DNA of 60,000 nucleotides from Lingula anatina (taxonomy: Eukaryota; Brachiopoda; Lingulata; Lingulida; Lingulidae): positions 71,610 to 131,609 of the forward strand of contig NW_019775497.1 of NCBI RefSeq assembly GCF_001039355.2, given 5' to 3'. A program made the position numbers and the translations under genes. The notes beneath the pieces were generated by a model that saw nothing but the letters and a program-made list of their open reading frames with translations, did no database searches and had not been told where the DNA came from. Of this stretch, positions 1-12,500 are shown one piece after another; position 1 is the stretch's first letter, and each line of letters starts with the position of its first letter.

Positions 1-735
1 TTAGTGTCTGCATAACCATATTTCACTCCCCTGAACAGTGTTTTTATCTATTCTGTAATATTTAAACAAATTGACCATATTGCCAAGTCATTAAATTGGC
101 TGTACAGTTCAGTTTTATTTCTACTTCAATTTAGAATTGTTTGTTCAAATTATAGAAATGTATGCATTGTACGTAGGCGTAGTAGAGTTCCAATTCCCTT
201 AACATGATTTTACCAAGAAGTTAATGGTCTTTTACGGTAGAGATTTATGGACATACTTAGCCTATGCTAAGCACTTTGGGTGACCTCATTGAATTAATGT
301 AAGTATAATTTTAAATTAGAGACTTAAATTTATATTAGTATTCATTTTAAGTACCATGGGCAGTGGGAAATGTGAAAATGAGCCCCAATGAATGTCACAT
401 TAATTTTGCAATTCTGCTGGTAAGTCTATAACTTTTTTTTTGTGTGTGAACAGGCCCAAATGTACCCAACTGACATTAAAGCAGAGGTCAATGACCAAGA
501 AAAAAACTGACCTGGGAGGTCATTGACCTGATCAGGGGTCGGAGAGGTTTCATGTTTATGTGGGCCCTGTACTGTATGACTTTTTATTTGACCACTTCGA
601 GAATCAGTCCTCTTTTTAAATTATACCACATGAGATTCAGTATAATGGATGTTCAACTTCAAGCTGGCGACAGAATTGTTTAACAATGGGTAAGCTAGGC
701 TTATGTAAACTTGCATGAAGGTGTGCCTGTTTTGC
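1..735 (+). repeat. Copy 1 of a ~735-bp direct duplication
   Basis: Nearly identical to 11399-12137, with scattered substitutions and small indels: 7 versus 8 A after ccaag, loss of about nine bases near 617, and short differences near 695. Copy 1 starts at the window edge, so it may extend further left. Its right end lies nine bases before the single N at 744. Confidence 0.95.
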
Positions 736-743
736 CTATGCAT

Positions 744-744
744 N
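744..744. other. Single undetermined base (possible contig join)
   Basis: One N directly before a T run and directly after the end of duplication copy 1. A second N is at 23021, ten bases before the exon 3 acceptor dinucleotide is complete. Confidence 0.7.
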
Positions 745-1274
745 TTTTTTTTGCGCACCTCGAGACTACAGCAGCACCTGTGGCCTTCTTCGTGTGACAG
801 TGACGGAGATCAACTCCAAATTATTTCGTGCAAATAATCCTGATTATAGTTGTTGTTTTGAAGAAACTGCACACTGTAACTATTAGACTAGTGTAATATG
901 TTTGAGCGGTTTTGTGTGCATATGTATCTCCTTTCTCCATTACTGTAATTGGATGCATAAAAACATGCAATAGAGGACTTTTTTTTGTTTTTTTTGAAAG
1001 GTTGTGATATGGAAGACTGCATGCAGAGATAATGGCAGTGTTTGGATTCAGTGGTTATATTTAGAAAAACAATTCTGCTGGTTCTAGTATTGATTATGGC
1101 CATTTATGGGCCAATAAAATAATTGTTTTACCAATCAAATCAAATTAATTTAAATCAAATCAAATCAAATCAAACCAAATCAGATGAAAAAAAAATTAAT
1201 TAATTAATTAAGTGAAATAATGTGAAAAAAATTAAAATCTTGTGTTTTCAGGATTTTTTAAAGGCCCACTTTAA

Positions 1275-1530
1275 TATCTGGTTTTAAAACTTATAGATAC
1301 ATAATTTTATAATCACAAACTATATTTCTATATTGCGTTTCTGGTGCTTTGACTGCATATAGAATAGAACTATAGATCAGTCATGCAACTGCTTTTATAT
1401 TTTGTTGATACCATATTCACTCAATAGGAATGTTGTAATTTTAAGAAATTATGACATAGAAAATACCAGTATCTGTAAAATTCACAATTTTTTCCCATTT
1501 AAAAGACTGAATTATTGAGCACGAGTGCAG
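1275..1530 (+). repeat. Dispersed intronic repeat, copy a
   Basis: Shares tatatttctat, gctttgactgcat, aatgttgtaattt, aaattatgac and taaaattcacaattttt in order with 2185-2400 and 26320-26540. Diverged copies occur at 32225-32455 and 36365-36565 (shared aaattag/attagaatat, cccattgagtggtag, ttgataattttt). Unknown family of about 250 bp. Confidence 0.75.
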
Positions 1531-2023
1531 CCGAACCAGTTAACAGAGTTTTAAGATTGATTAACATAATTTATGCAACATGAAAAAAAAAAATACCAAA
1601 ATGAAAACAATTGAAAAGCTGCATAAGTTTAACAAAATGAAATAGCACAGCTGCATAAGTTATACTGAGTTTAAAAATAGGGAGGAAAAAAAAATCCTTG
1701 GAAATTTGAGATTATTCACATAGATTTATGATAGCAGTGAATGTCAATGAATTCAGTTTGGGATGACATAAATTAAGTCTATTTCTGGTTTATATAAAAC
1801 CTAATGTTAACATGGCTCAGTGGTTTTAAATGGGTCATATACCAGAGCCAGGCATTTACTACCTAATCAGCATATGGTTTCCAACTGATTACAGGTAGTG
1901 GTGGTTTTCATTGCTGACAGGTTAGACTGCAAGGTGAAGTATTCAGTGGAATATGTAGCGCATGCTGTGTTTGGCAACTTCTAATTTTCTAAAAGAAAGT
2001 GTTATTTTGCACAGAGCCTTAGG

Positions 2024-2025
<2 letters not shown>

Positions 2026-2070
<45 letters not shown>

Positions 2071-2090
2071 ATGTGTGTGTGTGTGTGTGT
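2026..2090. repeat. (GT)n microsatellite
   Basis: About 65 bases of GT with small interruptions (gcgt, atgt). The Cys/Val and His/Thr reading frames over it are artefacts. Confidence 0.95.
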
Positions 2091-2184
2091 TTTTTTGTTT
2101 TTGTTTTGGTGCGGGGTGTGTGTGATAGATATGGTAATGATCCAAACTTTTCAATGGGCAAAAATTATTAATCTTTCAATTTTA

Positions 2185-2400
2185 AATAATTCTGGAATCC
2201 AAAAAGTTATATTTCTGTCTAGCATTCATGCTGCTTTGACTGTACAGAACTCTCGGGCAGCCTGCTTTTCAATCTTGTTCCTACCACTCAATAAAATATT
2301 TCTAAATTTAAGTATAAAAATTATATGACTTGAAAACACAATATTTGTAAAATTCACAATTTTCCCCCATTGAAAAGATAGTCATTACCATAGTGATTTG
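2185..2400 (+). repeat. Dispersed intronic repeat, copy b
   Basis: Same ordered blocks as 1275-1530: atatttctgtc, gctttgactgtac, taaaattcacaatttt, cattgaaaagat, cattacc. Confidence 0.75.
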
Positions 2401-3099
2401 AGCAGCTATTTTAATAGCATGATCTCCTGTAGCTCTCAGGTGAGGTTTGTTGTTGAATATGAGATGTGGCAATGGGTTAAGGAAATCCCCTGCTGTGATT
2501 TCATGTTTTGAGTGTACATGAGGTGGATATGTATGTTTTTTATAAGAGTATTTATTAATGAGTCACTGTGCCTATAGACCTGGCATGGAAGTTTGGAGTT
2601 GCATGGAAGTTGAAGGACGCTAAGAGATTTTTGAAAATATCGCTGTCAGTGGCATCATGGTATTGTTTATTTACCAGATATTTGTTTTGCGTAGGGTTTA
2701 CTGAAAGTTTGTTGTCATTCCAACAATATCATTTTTGTGTGTGTTGAAGTGTACTCTTATATCCTACTGTATTTGAAATCTGAAGTGGTATCACAAATCA
2801 TTTTTAAAAATTTTTACCAGTTTTAACTGTTAATAAATTTTTATCAGTGAACATTTGAATTTTTCATGTTAGTTGCTGAAGAAACGTTCAGTCCAGCTAT
2901 CCATTTATTCATTTATTTTCTATATTTCAGTAAAATTTGTTTCACTTACCAAAAAAACTTCCCCGTGCCAATTCCTCATAGTAGTGATTTACATTAATCT
3001 TGATTTTTCCATTTATAGTCATAATCTCATAATTTTAATAGATTTTAATCATAATTTCATTAGAAATAAGGGACCTTTCCCAGACCCAGAACTAACTGT

Positions 3100-3290
3100 G
3101 ATGAGATCTATCTCTGAGGGGATTCTTGCTAAATCAAGGGTGCGAGGGTGTAAAAAATTATCGTTAAGTAGCTTCAGTAGGCATGCCAGCTGACGTTTAA
3201 GTCGCTTAAGCTGAAAGTAACTTAGTGAGAAACCCTTTAAAGATGGATTGATCCTGTTAGATCAATCTAGGTATGGGAACCCAGTCTAAT
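3100..3290. mobile_element. Degraded foldback (MITE-like) element
   Basis: Carries the family blocks gatctatctctgaggggatt, cttgctaaa, taagtcgcttaagctgaaag, ttagtgaga and ggattgatcctgttagatc, shared with the other foldback copies. The left half is poorly preserved. Confidence 0.55.
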
Positions 3291-3334
3291 ATTTGGTTTT
3301 TCAATGCGATTTATAATTCTTCTGTTCATTTCAG

Positions 3335-3528
3335 TTAGTAAGGACATTTAAGTATGGCAGGACCTCAGAGTGGAGAGTTGCACCACTTTAATAAGACTGG
3401 TGTGGGGACACCGGGACACCAGCACCATCTTCACCATCACCATCATCACCACCATCACCAGCCACACCATCACCATTTGATGCACCATGACAACATCAGC
3501 GATTCCACAGAACAGCTTGTGCCCACAG
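3335..3528 (+). CDS. GRB7/10/14: Exon 1: start codon and histidine-rich N-terminus
   Basis: Acceptor ttcattTCAG ends at 3334, so the exon has an upstream noncoding partner. ATG is at 3354, preceded in frame by TAA at 3339-3341 within the same exon, which fixes the start. It encodes 58 residues with about 20 histidines in CAC/CAT runs (around residues 23-45), then a Ser/Thr/acidic tail. The donor ACAG|GTGAGG at 3529 leaves one base (G), matched by exon 2. The promoter and 5' UTR exon were not found. Confidence 0.85.
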
Positions 3529-5952
3529 GTGAGGGTCTTATATGGTTGGAAATGCTCTTTTGTCCTGTGTCCATGATTATCATCAAAAAATTTATTATTA
3601 GGTGATGACAAATGTTTTTAAAATGTGATAAAAAACATTTTAATGACGTTTTCACCAAAACTTTTTAAGAACATTTTTAAACAGCGTTTTAATGTTTTGA
3701 CCAAGACATTTTAAAAATATAACAAAAAAATGTTTAATAACATTTCATCAAAAAATTTAAAATTTGTGAAAAAGATGTTATAATAATATTTTGACCAAAA
3801 TGTATTAAAAGCATTTTAAAAGAAACATTAACATATTAAAATAATATTTTTCCAAAACGTTGAAAAAAACGTTTTAATATTGTTTTCACCAAAACATTTT
3901 AAAAATGTTTTTTAAAAATGTTTTAATAACGTTTTCACCCAAACATTTTAATATCATTATAAAAAAAACATTTTAATAACATTTTCACCAAATCGTTTTT
4001 AAAACATTATTAAAAATCATTTTAATAACATTATAAAAAAACATTTTAATAACATTTTCACCAAATCGTTTTTAAAACATTATAAAAATCATTTAAATAA
4101 CATTTTTACCAAAACATTTAAAAACATTTTTTAAAAACATTTTTATAACATTTTCACCAAAGCATGTTAAAATGTTATAAAAACGTTTAAATAACATTTT
4201 CACCAAAATGTTTTAAAAACGTAATTAAAAAATGTTTTAATGTTTTCACTGAAACACTTTTAATACTTTTTAAAAATTGTTTATTATAGTGTTTTCACCA
4301 AACTTTTTTAAAACATTATTAAAAATGTTTTGATAATTTTTTCATCAAAACAATTTAGATTGTTAAAAACTGTAATAATAACATTTTCACCAGAATGTCT
4401 TAAAAACATTATAAAAGGAAATATTTTAATAACATTTTTTCCAAAACCTAAATAAACGTTCTAAAAACATTTTCACCAAAACATTTTAAAAACATTAAAA
4501 ATATTTTCACCAAAACATTTTTTTAAATGTTATTAAAAACATTTACTTACGTTTTTACCAAAACATTTTAAAAACATTTTCACCAAAAGGTTTTAAAATG
4601 TTGTAAAAATGTTTAGATAACATTTTCATCAAAATGTTATTAAAAATATTTTAATAATGTTTTCAACTAAACATTAAAAAAAATGTTTTAGTAATGTTTT
4701 CATCAAAATATTTTAAAAATGTAAAAGAAATGTTTTAAGAAGATCTTTACCAAAACGTTTTTAAAATGTTATAAAAATTTTTTTTGTAACATTTTCACCA
4801 AAACATTTGAAAACATTTTAAAAAATGTTTTGATAACGTTTTCACCAAAATGTTTTTAAAATGTTATAAAAAAACATTTTAATTACGTTTTTACCAAAAC
4901 ATTTTAAAAACAGTTTCACCAAAAGGTTTTAAAATGTTGTAAAAATGGTTAAATAACATTTTCATCAAAAATTAAAAAAAAATGTTTTAGTAATGTTTTT
5001 ATCAAAATATTTTTAAAATGTTAAAGAAATGTTTTAATAACATTTTCACCAAAACATTTAAAAACATTTTAAAAAATGTTTTAATAATGTTTTCACCAAA
5101 ACATTTTTAAAATGTTATAAAAAAACATTTTAATTATGTATTTACCCAAATTTTTAAAAACATTTTTAAAAAATGTTTTAATAACATTTTCACCAAAAGG
5201 TTTTAAAAATGTTATTAAAAGATTTTTTAATGATGTTTTCACCAGAATGTTTTAAAAACATTATGAAAATGTTTTAATAATGTTAGTAAAATGTTTTGCA
5301 AATACGTTATGGGGACAATGTTTTGAAAATGTTTTCCAAATGTTGTGTATAACATTTTCACCAAAATGCTTCATAAACTCTATGAAAATGTTAAAACAAT
5401 GTTAGTAAAATGATGTGCAGAAATGTAACTGTGACAACCTTTTAAAAATGTGTTGAAAATGTTATGTATTTGTTGGGTTATTAGAAGATATCATTGACCT
5501 TGATGCATTAATCAATGACCTATATTTTTTTCAGACGACATTGACCTTGATGCAATAATCAGTGACCTATATTTTTTTCTGACAATATTGATCTTGATGC
5601 ATTAATCAATGACCTATATTTTTTCAGACGACATTGACCTTGATGCATTAATCAATGACCTCCATGCAAGCTGTGTAACTAACGTACCAAATACTGGCAG
5701 TAAATCTGAGGACCACGGCCCCAGTGACCTGTGGCCAGCCCCGCCCCCTCCCCTTCCAGGGGCCAATCATGAGGAGGGCGGACGCAGAAACATGCCTCTG
5801 CCACCGCCACCTTCCTCTGTGGCATTTCATAATGTGGGATTCCACAGTGAGCATGGTGAGTAAAAGCTGTGAGGTTTACACTTAATTCACACCCAAAGTG
5901 CCTGATACATGTATAGAAATCACTTTAAGCCTGTAATATGAATTTATTATGA

Positions 5953-6007
<55 letters not shown>

Positions 6008-6537
6008 TTGCTACTGGCTCTGCCTTGTGTGAATAGATTCATAGAACCGGGTGCAGATATGAGCTTTTTCCAGGGAATCACGGAATTTTTTACATGACCC
6101 CCGAGCAATTAAACACGAAAAAATTTACGTTTGGTGTTTGGTTCCACAATAAAAGTTCGGAGTTTTTTTTTTTTTTTGCTAAAACCTGGGCTTTTATCTG
6201 TGGGTGGAAGGCCAGTCATCTGAATTTTTCATAACACCTTGTTACTACTACAGGATAGGGGAGGGGGTGGAGTGGACTGGAGGGGAGGGGAGGGGAGGGG
6301 GAGGGGGGGAGTGGAGCAGGGTAGGATAAGGAAAGGAAGGGTAGGGTGGGTTATGTATAAGGTAGGGTGGGTAAGGTAGGGGAGAGGAAGAAAATTAAAT
6401 GTTATAAGGCAAAGTAGGGTCTAATTAAGGGCTCGTTCCCAATGAAATTAATGACCTGCCTCTGTTTCAGTTTGCCTCACTCACTGGGGCCCAGTTTCAC
6501 AAAGGAATCCTAGCTTAAATATCAGTCTAAACCTTTA

Positions 6538-6574
<37 letters not shown>

Positions 6575-9500
6575 TGATTGGGAAGGTTCAAACCACCCAT
6601 GGGACAATGGCCCCTCCTGGGTCACCCTTAATGGGCCATTTTGCATATCAATGGGTCATTGCTTGACATTTATGGGCCATTTTTAAACATGACAAATATA
6701 TTTGAAATATCTGTACCAATATTTTTGGGAATGATGTGATAAGGTTTTGCAGTTAAACTTTGTTAATATATTTATTTAGTTAAGACTTTTATTTGTCTTT
6801 TTCAATAAAACCATTACAATGCCTTCTTTACTGACCTTATTTGAAGACTAAATGAAAAAACAAAATGATCAGAAAACATGTAATACTCATTAGTAATTGG
6901 TTTTTATTTGATGAAACCATCAACAAGAGGTAAACAATCTAGATCTCTGAAAACCTTGATTTCTCAAAACTGAGAAAATGTAAATGAAATTGTCCTCACA
7001 TACTGTCTAGTACTTATTAATCAGTCTTACTGAAAAGAGATTTCATTACTTAATGAAGTAATCTCTTTTTCCTGCGCCACACATTCAGTGCATCCTCATA
7101 ACTTATCTTACTTCCAAGAATCTTAACTCTTAGCAGGTGATTCGCAGAACATTTTCGTTTGGGTGCTGGCGTACTGGAGCTAGGGCCATAGTTGAAGCCA
7201 TCCGGGTTTGAAACCTCGTGCGACCTGGGAGTGAGAGGTGCTAGCACTAGCAGTAACACTACTGTCAGTGTCACTACTACTCGTAGTAGTGCAAGGAGCG
7301 CAAGGAGCGTTCCTTCCCAATCACTGTATTATCTGTATATATATAATTGTACCACCAGCGTAGGCGCTGGCGGTACACATGGTTTTAGTCCCAACCCGCA
7401 TGTTCCGCCGGCTCCGCCGCCATCTCACCGTTACCGCTTCTCCTCCTAGACGGTAAGGGCCTCCATACCCATCTCTTGGATTTAGGTCACCTATAATCTC
7501 AACTCGTTCTACGTAAAATTTGGGCTTTGTCAGAATTGGGGTCTAGGTGTGGCACTCATTGCAATGCACCCTTGTCCAAAAATGGCAAAATTAAATGCTA
7601 ATTATCTACCCTACGGAAGGAATTATGGGAAAAATTTCTACAGACGGCTATCCGAAAGTCATATGTGGAGATTTCAAATATGCCCTTGGATTTGACCTTT
7701 GACCTTTATTTCAAGCTCAAACGAGCCAAAATTTTCAAAAAAACGAAATTTTTTTTTCGAAAAAAAATTATTTGCGCCAATATTCAGAAACTACACAGAC
7801 CTAACCTATTATATTATTGGAAGGTGCTACCCTTCAGGTCATCTTTCATCTCTGTGAATTTGGGGTCAACCGGTGCATTTTCCTGGGAGTAGCGGCCATA
7901 ATATAACAAAACTGAAAACTGTCTCTAATTCGGGAACCGTTAATGCTAGAGACCCATTCTTTTTTGCATTTTGTAGAGCATGTAAAGCCCAACACTGGAG
8001 GTGGTCTCCGTTTTTTTGTATTCCATACGGTTTTTGAGTTATGCTGTATCAAAAAGTACATTGTGGTGGTGAAAGCAAAATGTGCAATACGGTAATGGAT
8101 AACAAATTTTGAACTCCGGGAAAATAAAACATAAATGACAAAAATGACATTATTTCATGAAATTTGAACATCTGGAACTTCTGAGCACCTCCCATTTCAA
8201 CTATTAAAGTTGAATAGGAAGTCACATACTGGCAATCAAACTGTGACCTTGAAATTGACCTTTGACCTACTTTTCACTATGAACTGAACTTTGCAACTTT
8301 TAAGTCCCTTTTATCTCCAGAACTGGCAGAGATAGGTCCATAGTTACTATTGAACTTGAATAGGAAGTCATATACTGGCAATCTAAGTGTGACCTTGAAA
8401 TTGACCTTTGACCTACTTTCCATCATGAATTGAACTTCGCAAATTTTGGTTCTCTTTCATCTCCAAAACTGGCAAAAATATGCCCATAGTTACTATTGAA
8501 TTTGAATAGAAAGTCATAAGAGGCAATTTACTATGGCCTTAAAATTGACCTTTGACCTACTTTTCACCATGAACTTTGCAAATTTTCATTCCCTTTATCT
8601 CCAAAACTGGCAGAGATAGATCCATAGTTACTATTGAACTTGTATAGGAAGTCATACACTGGCAATCTAAGCGTGACCTTGAAATTGACCTTTGACCTAC
8701 TTTTTATCATGAACTGAACTTTGCTAATTTCTTTCCCTTTTAACGCCAAACCTGGTGAATTGGAAGTCATATACTGGTAATCTTACTGTATCCTTGAAAT
8801 TGACCTTTGACCTACTTTACACCATTAACTGAACTTTGCAACTTTTTTAATGCTTATACTTTCAAAACTGGCAAAGATACGTCCATAGTTACTATTGAAT
8901 TTGAATAGAAAGTCATTAGAGGCAATCTATCTGTGACCTTAAAATTGACCTTTGACCTACTTTTCACCATGAACTGAACTTTGCAAATTTTGCTTCCCTT
9001 TTATCTCCAAAACTGGCTGAGATAGGTCCATATTTACTATTGAACTTGAATAGGAAGTCATATCCAGGCAATCTAAATGTGACCTTGAAATTGAGCTTTG
9101 ACCTACTTTTCATCATGAATTGAACTTTCAAATTTTGGTTCTTTTTTATCTCCAAAACTGGCAGAGATAGGTCCATAGTTACTATTGAAGTTGAATAGGA
9201 AGTCTTATACTGGTAATCTTACTGTGACCTTGAAATTGACCTTTGACCTACTTTACACCATAAACTGAACTTTGCAACTTTTTTAATGCTTATACTTTCA
9301 AAACTGGCAAAGATACGCCCATGGTTATTATTGAATTTGAATAGAAAGTCATTAGAGGCAATTTACTGTGACCTTAAAATTGACCTTTGACCTACTTTTC
9401 ACCATTAACTGAACTTTGCAAATTTCCGTTCCCTTTTAGAGATAGGTCCATAGTTACTATTGAACTTGAATAGGAAGTTTTATACTGGTAATTTTTCTGT

Positions 9501-12500
9501 GACCTTGAAATTGACCTTTGACCTACTTTTTATGATGAACTGCTTTTTATATTTTTTCTGGCCTTTAAATCTGCAAAATTGGCAAAGAAATGCCCATGGT
9601 TACTATTGAACTTGAATAGAAATTCATATACAGTGATATTGAAATTGACCTTTGACCTACTTTTTCACCATGAACTGAGCTTTGTATATTTTCTTGCCCC
9701 TCATATCTTCAAAGCTAGCAGAGATGTTCCCGGTGTTGCCCCTAGGTTTTCTCTTTTGTCAGCATATATGCACCACTGACAACACATTTCAAGGAAAACC
9801 AATAGGCCTTTTGTCTAGAGAATCACATGAGTGATCAATGGTAGGAAAATGCAGGTCAATTTGAAAATCTGCTTGATTGTACCATTTTTTGTTATATTTT
9901 TTTGCATATTTTGAGAACTCTTGTTGATTTCATTTTATAGAGCTTGTCAAGCACAAGACTGGTGTCCCTTTTTTTTTGGGGGGGGAGGGTTTCATACGAA
10001 TGCGCTTACTCCAGCTGGTGGTACAATACTCGGAGGCGGTATCGCCTCTCTGATCCTCTAGTTTGGTCCACTTTTTGGGTTAGATCCATTGTGGTTTTCT
10101 TGTAAATAAAGTTAGTGTTGGTCTGAATTAGCTTTGACTTGGAGCAGACTTTTAAAAATTCTACCACCCTCATTTGCATAGCGAGATCATGTGACATGCA
10201 TAGATCTGCCCCGAAGCAAGTCAATGCGCAGTGAACTTTCCTAGAAGCCGGATGTGTTTTAAGAATGTTTCCATTTTGTGTTTTTTGAATGCTGTTCAAG
10301 TGATAAACAATTTACCGTTTGTTCACAGAACCTTGGAACAGTTATTTAAGAACTTTGTGGCAAAACTAAGCATTAAATATGGCGTATTTTGATTGCAAAA
10401 GTGGTAAAATGCTGACCATTCCTGAAACAGTTATCAATATTGCTGCCACTGCAAACTACACAGCCTCAGATGATTTTGATTAAGTTGGTACAAAGAACAC
10501 TAAAATTTTGTTTCTTAAGTTTGCATTTATTTTTGGGCCAAAGCTCCTTTTTTCTGTTCTTAAAAAAAGTATTTGTCTTTCATTGATTGGGTTTTCCGTC
10601 ATTACTTTGTCAGGAAAAGAGTTGTAAGGGCATGAGAGATAAGCCAAGTGCTTGGCGTTGACATTTTATACTTTGACATATTTGTACATTATATCCTGCA
10701 AATTTGACAAGGTTATGTATGATTTGATCATGCCAACTTGAGTTTCTGTATTTTTTTTCAAACTACAGCAGCATGATTCTAGCCAAGAATTTTTTTTATA
10801 TTTTTTTATGAGAACTGGTATTTCAGATCCTGCAGATGCTATCTCTAAGAAACTTTGCACCCACATAATATCATGTTGACTTATGTGAAAAATTTACTCG
10901 TTTACTTAGGCCAAATGATTTTATATTTTTCTTATCAAGTTTGTTATATGCCTTGTACCCTTAAAAATTCTGTAAGTCACAGAAAGAAAAAAGAGCATTT
11001 AGTGTTCAAATTTCAAGGTTGTATCACAGTGGACATTCAAGCTCAGTTCAATACTATAGGTCAGATAATTGAATGTTGGTTACTAGTATTTGTGCAGTGT
11101 ACTAAGTACCCATAGGTGTATAAATGTGTTACATTGAGGCAGAGGGAGAGAATAATTGGCTTAGATCTTTTGTGATCTGAAATTGCACTTTAAGACCAAA
11201 TCAGGCGCACTTGTATTACGTTAAGGGAGGGGGGGGGATAAAGAGAATAATTGGCTTTAAAAATTCTCTCAGCTTTTTTATTGCTGAATGAGGTCACTGC
11301 TATTTACTCATGAATGTCCACTTAAGTTAAATGTGAATTTAATTTCATTATCTCACTGCAATTTTAACCTAGGGTGAAGAGTACATAGAACACGATCTTT
11401 AGTGTCTGCATAACCGCATTTCACTCCCCTGAACAGTGTTTTTATCAATTCTGTAATATTTAAACAAATTGACCATATTGCCAAGTCATTAAATTGGCTG
11501 TACCGTTCAGTTTTATTTCTACTTCAATTTAGAATTCTTTGTTCAAATTATAGAAATGTATGCATTGTACGTAGGCGTAGTAGAGTTCCAATTCCCTTAA
11601 CATGATTTTACCAAGAAGTTAATGGTCTTTTACAGTAGAGATTTATGGACATATTTAGCCTATGCTAAGCACTTTGGGTGACCTCATTGAATTAATGTAA
11701 CTATAATTTTAAATTAGAGACTTAAATTTATATTAGTATTCATTTTAAGTACCATGGGCAGTGGGAAATGTGAAAATGAGCCCCAATGAATGTCACATTA
11801 ATTTTGCAATTCTGCTGGTAAGTCTATAACTTTTTTTTTGTGTGTGTAAACAGGCCCAAATGTACCCAACTAACATTGAAGCAGAGGTCACTGACCAAGA
11901 AAAAAAACTGACCTGGGAGGTCGTTGACCTGATCAGGGGTCGGAGAGGTTTCATGTTTATGTGGGCTCTGTACTGTATGATTTTTTATTTGACCACTTGG
12001 AGAATCAGTCCTCTTTTTGACAGTTTTAAATTATACCACATGAGATTCAGTATAATGGATGTTCAGCTTCAAGCTGGCGACAGAATTGTTTAACAATGGG
12101 TAAGGTTTATGTTTACATGAAGGTGTGCCTGTTTTGCATCAAAGCAGATGTACATTTGAGCTTTGTGAAATGCGTTTTTCATGCAGTAAGAAATGTTAGA
12201 GAAAATGTAAATGTTTACTTTTTTTAAAGGTATGCAGCTGTACATGTCCCTATAGCATTATAGTTGCAGATTGAAATTTTATTTATTTTGTCTTGTTTTT
12301 GAAAAATATAGAATATAGCGAATATTGAAGATTATAGCGGATTCTCAGACTGATCAGAAAGGTAGGCTGTAGCAGAGAATGATCATGCAAGCATGTACAA
12401 TATGAATATTTACTTTTGATCAGGGTATTTTTAAGAAGGGTATGGATTTCCAACAAACAAAATATATGATTTTCTAATTAATTTAAAGTTCCTGAGAGGC

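Larger units (their letters stand above)
736..3334. other. AT-rich stretch upstream of exon 1
   Basis: No supported exon. It contains an AAATC-type run (1134-1183), a GT microsatellite (2026-2090), two copies of a dispersed repeat (1275-1530 and 2185-2400) and a degraded foldback element (3100-3290). The promoter or 5' UTR exon of the GRB gene may be here or further left, but I cannot point to it. Confidence 0.6.

Noticed and set aside
1943-2328. Cys/Val- and His/Thr-rich open frames on both strands
   Set aside because: Produced by the (GT)n tract.
3348-3658. Minus-strand open frames opposite the His-rich exon
   Set aside because: Shadows of the CAC/CAT coding repeat; the + strand has the phase-matched exon of a recognised gene.
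8165-9690. CRISPR-like regular spacing
   Set aside because: Whole units are similar, with no unique spacers, in an intron of an animal gene.
8564-9779. Short open frames in the DR1-type satellite
   Set aside because: They repeat with the satellite unit, vary in frame and resemble no protein.
11842-12093. 83-codon open frame with an acceptor-like sequence upstream
   Set aside because: The near-identical copy at the left end is broken by a one-base shift and a deletion, and no protein family is recognised.
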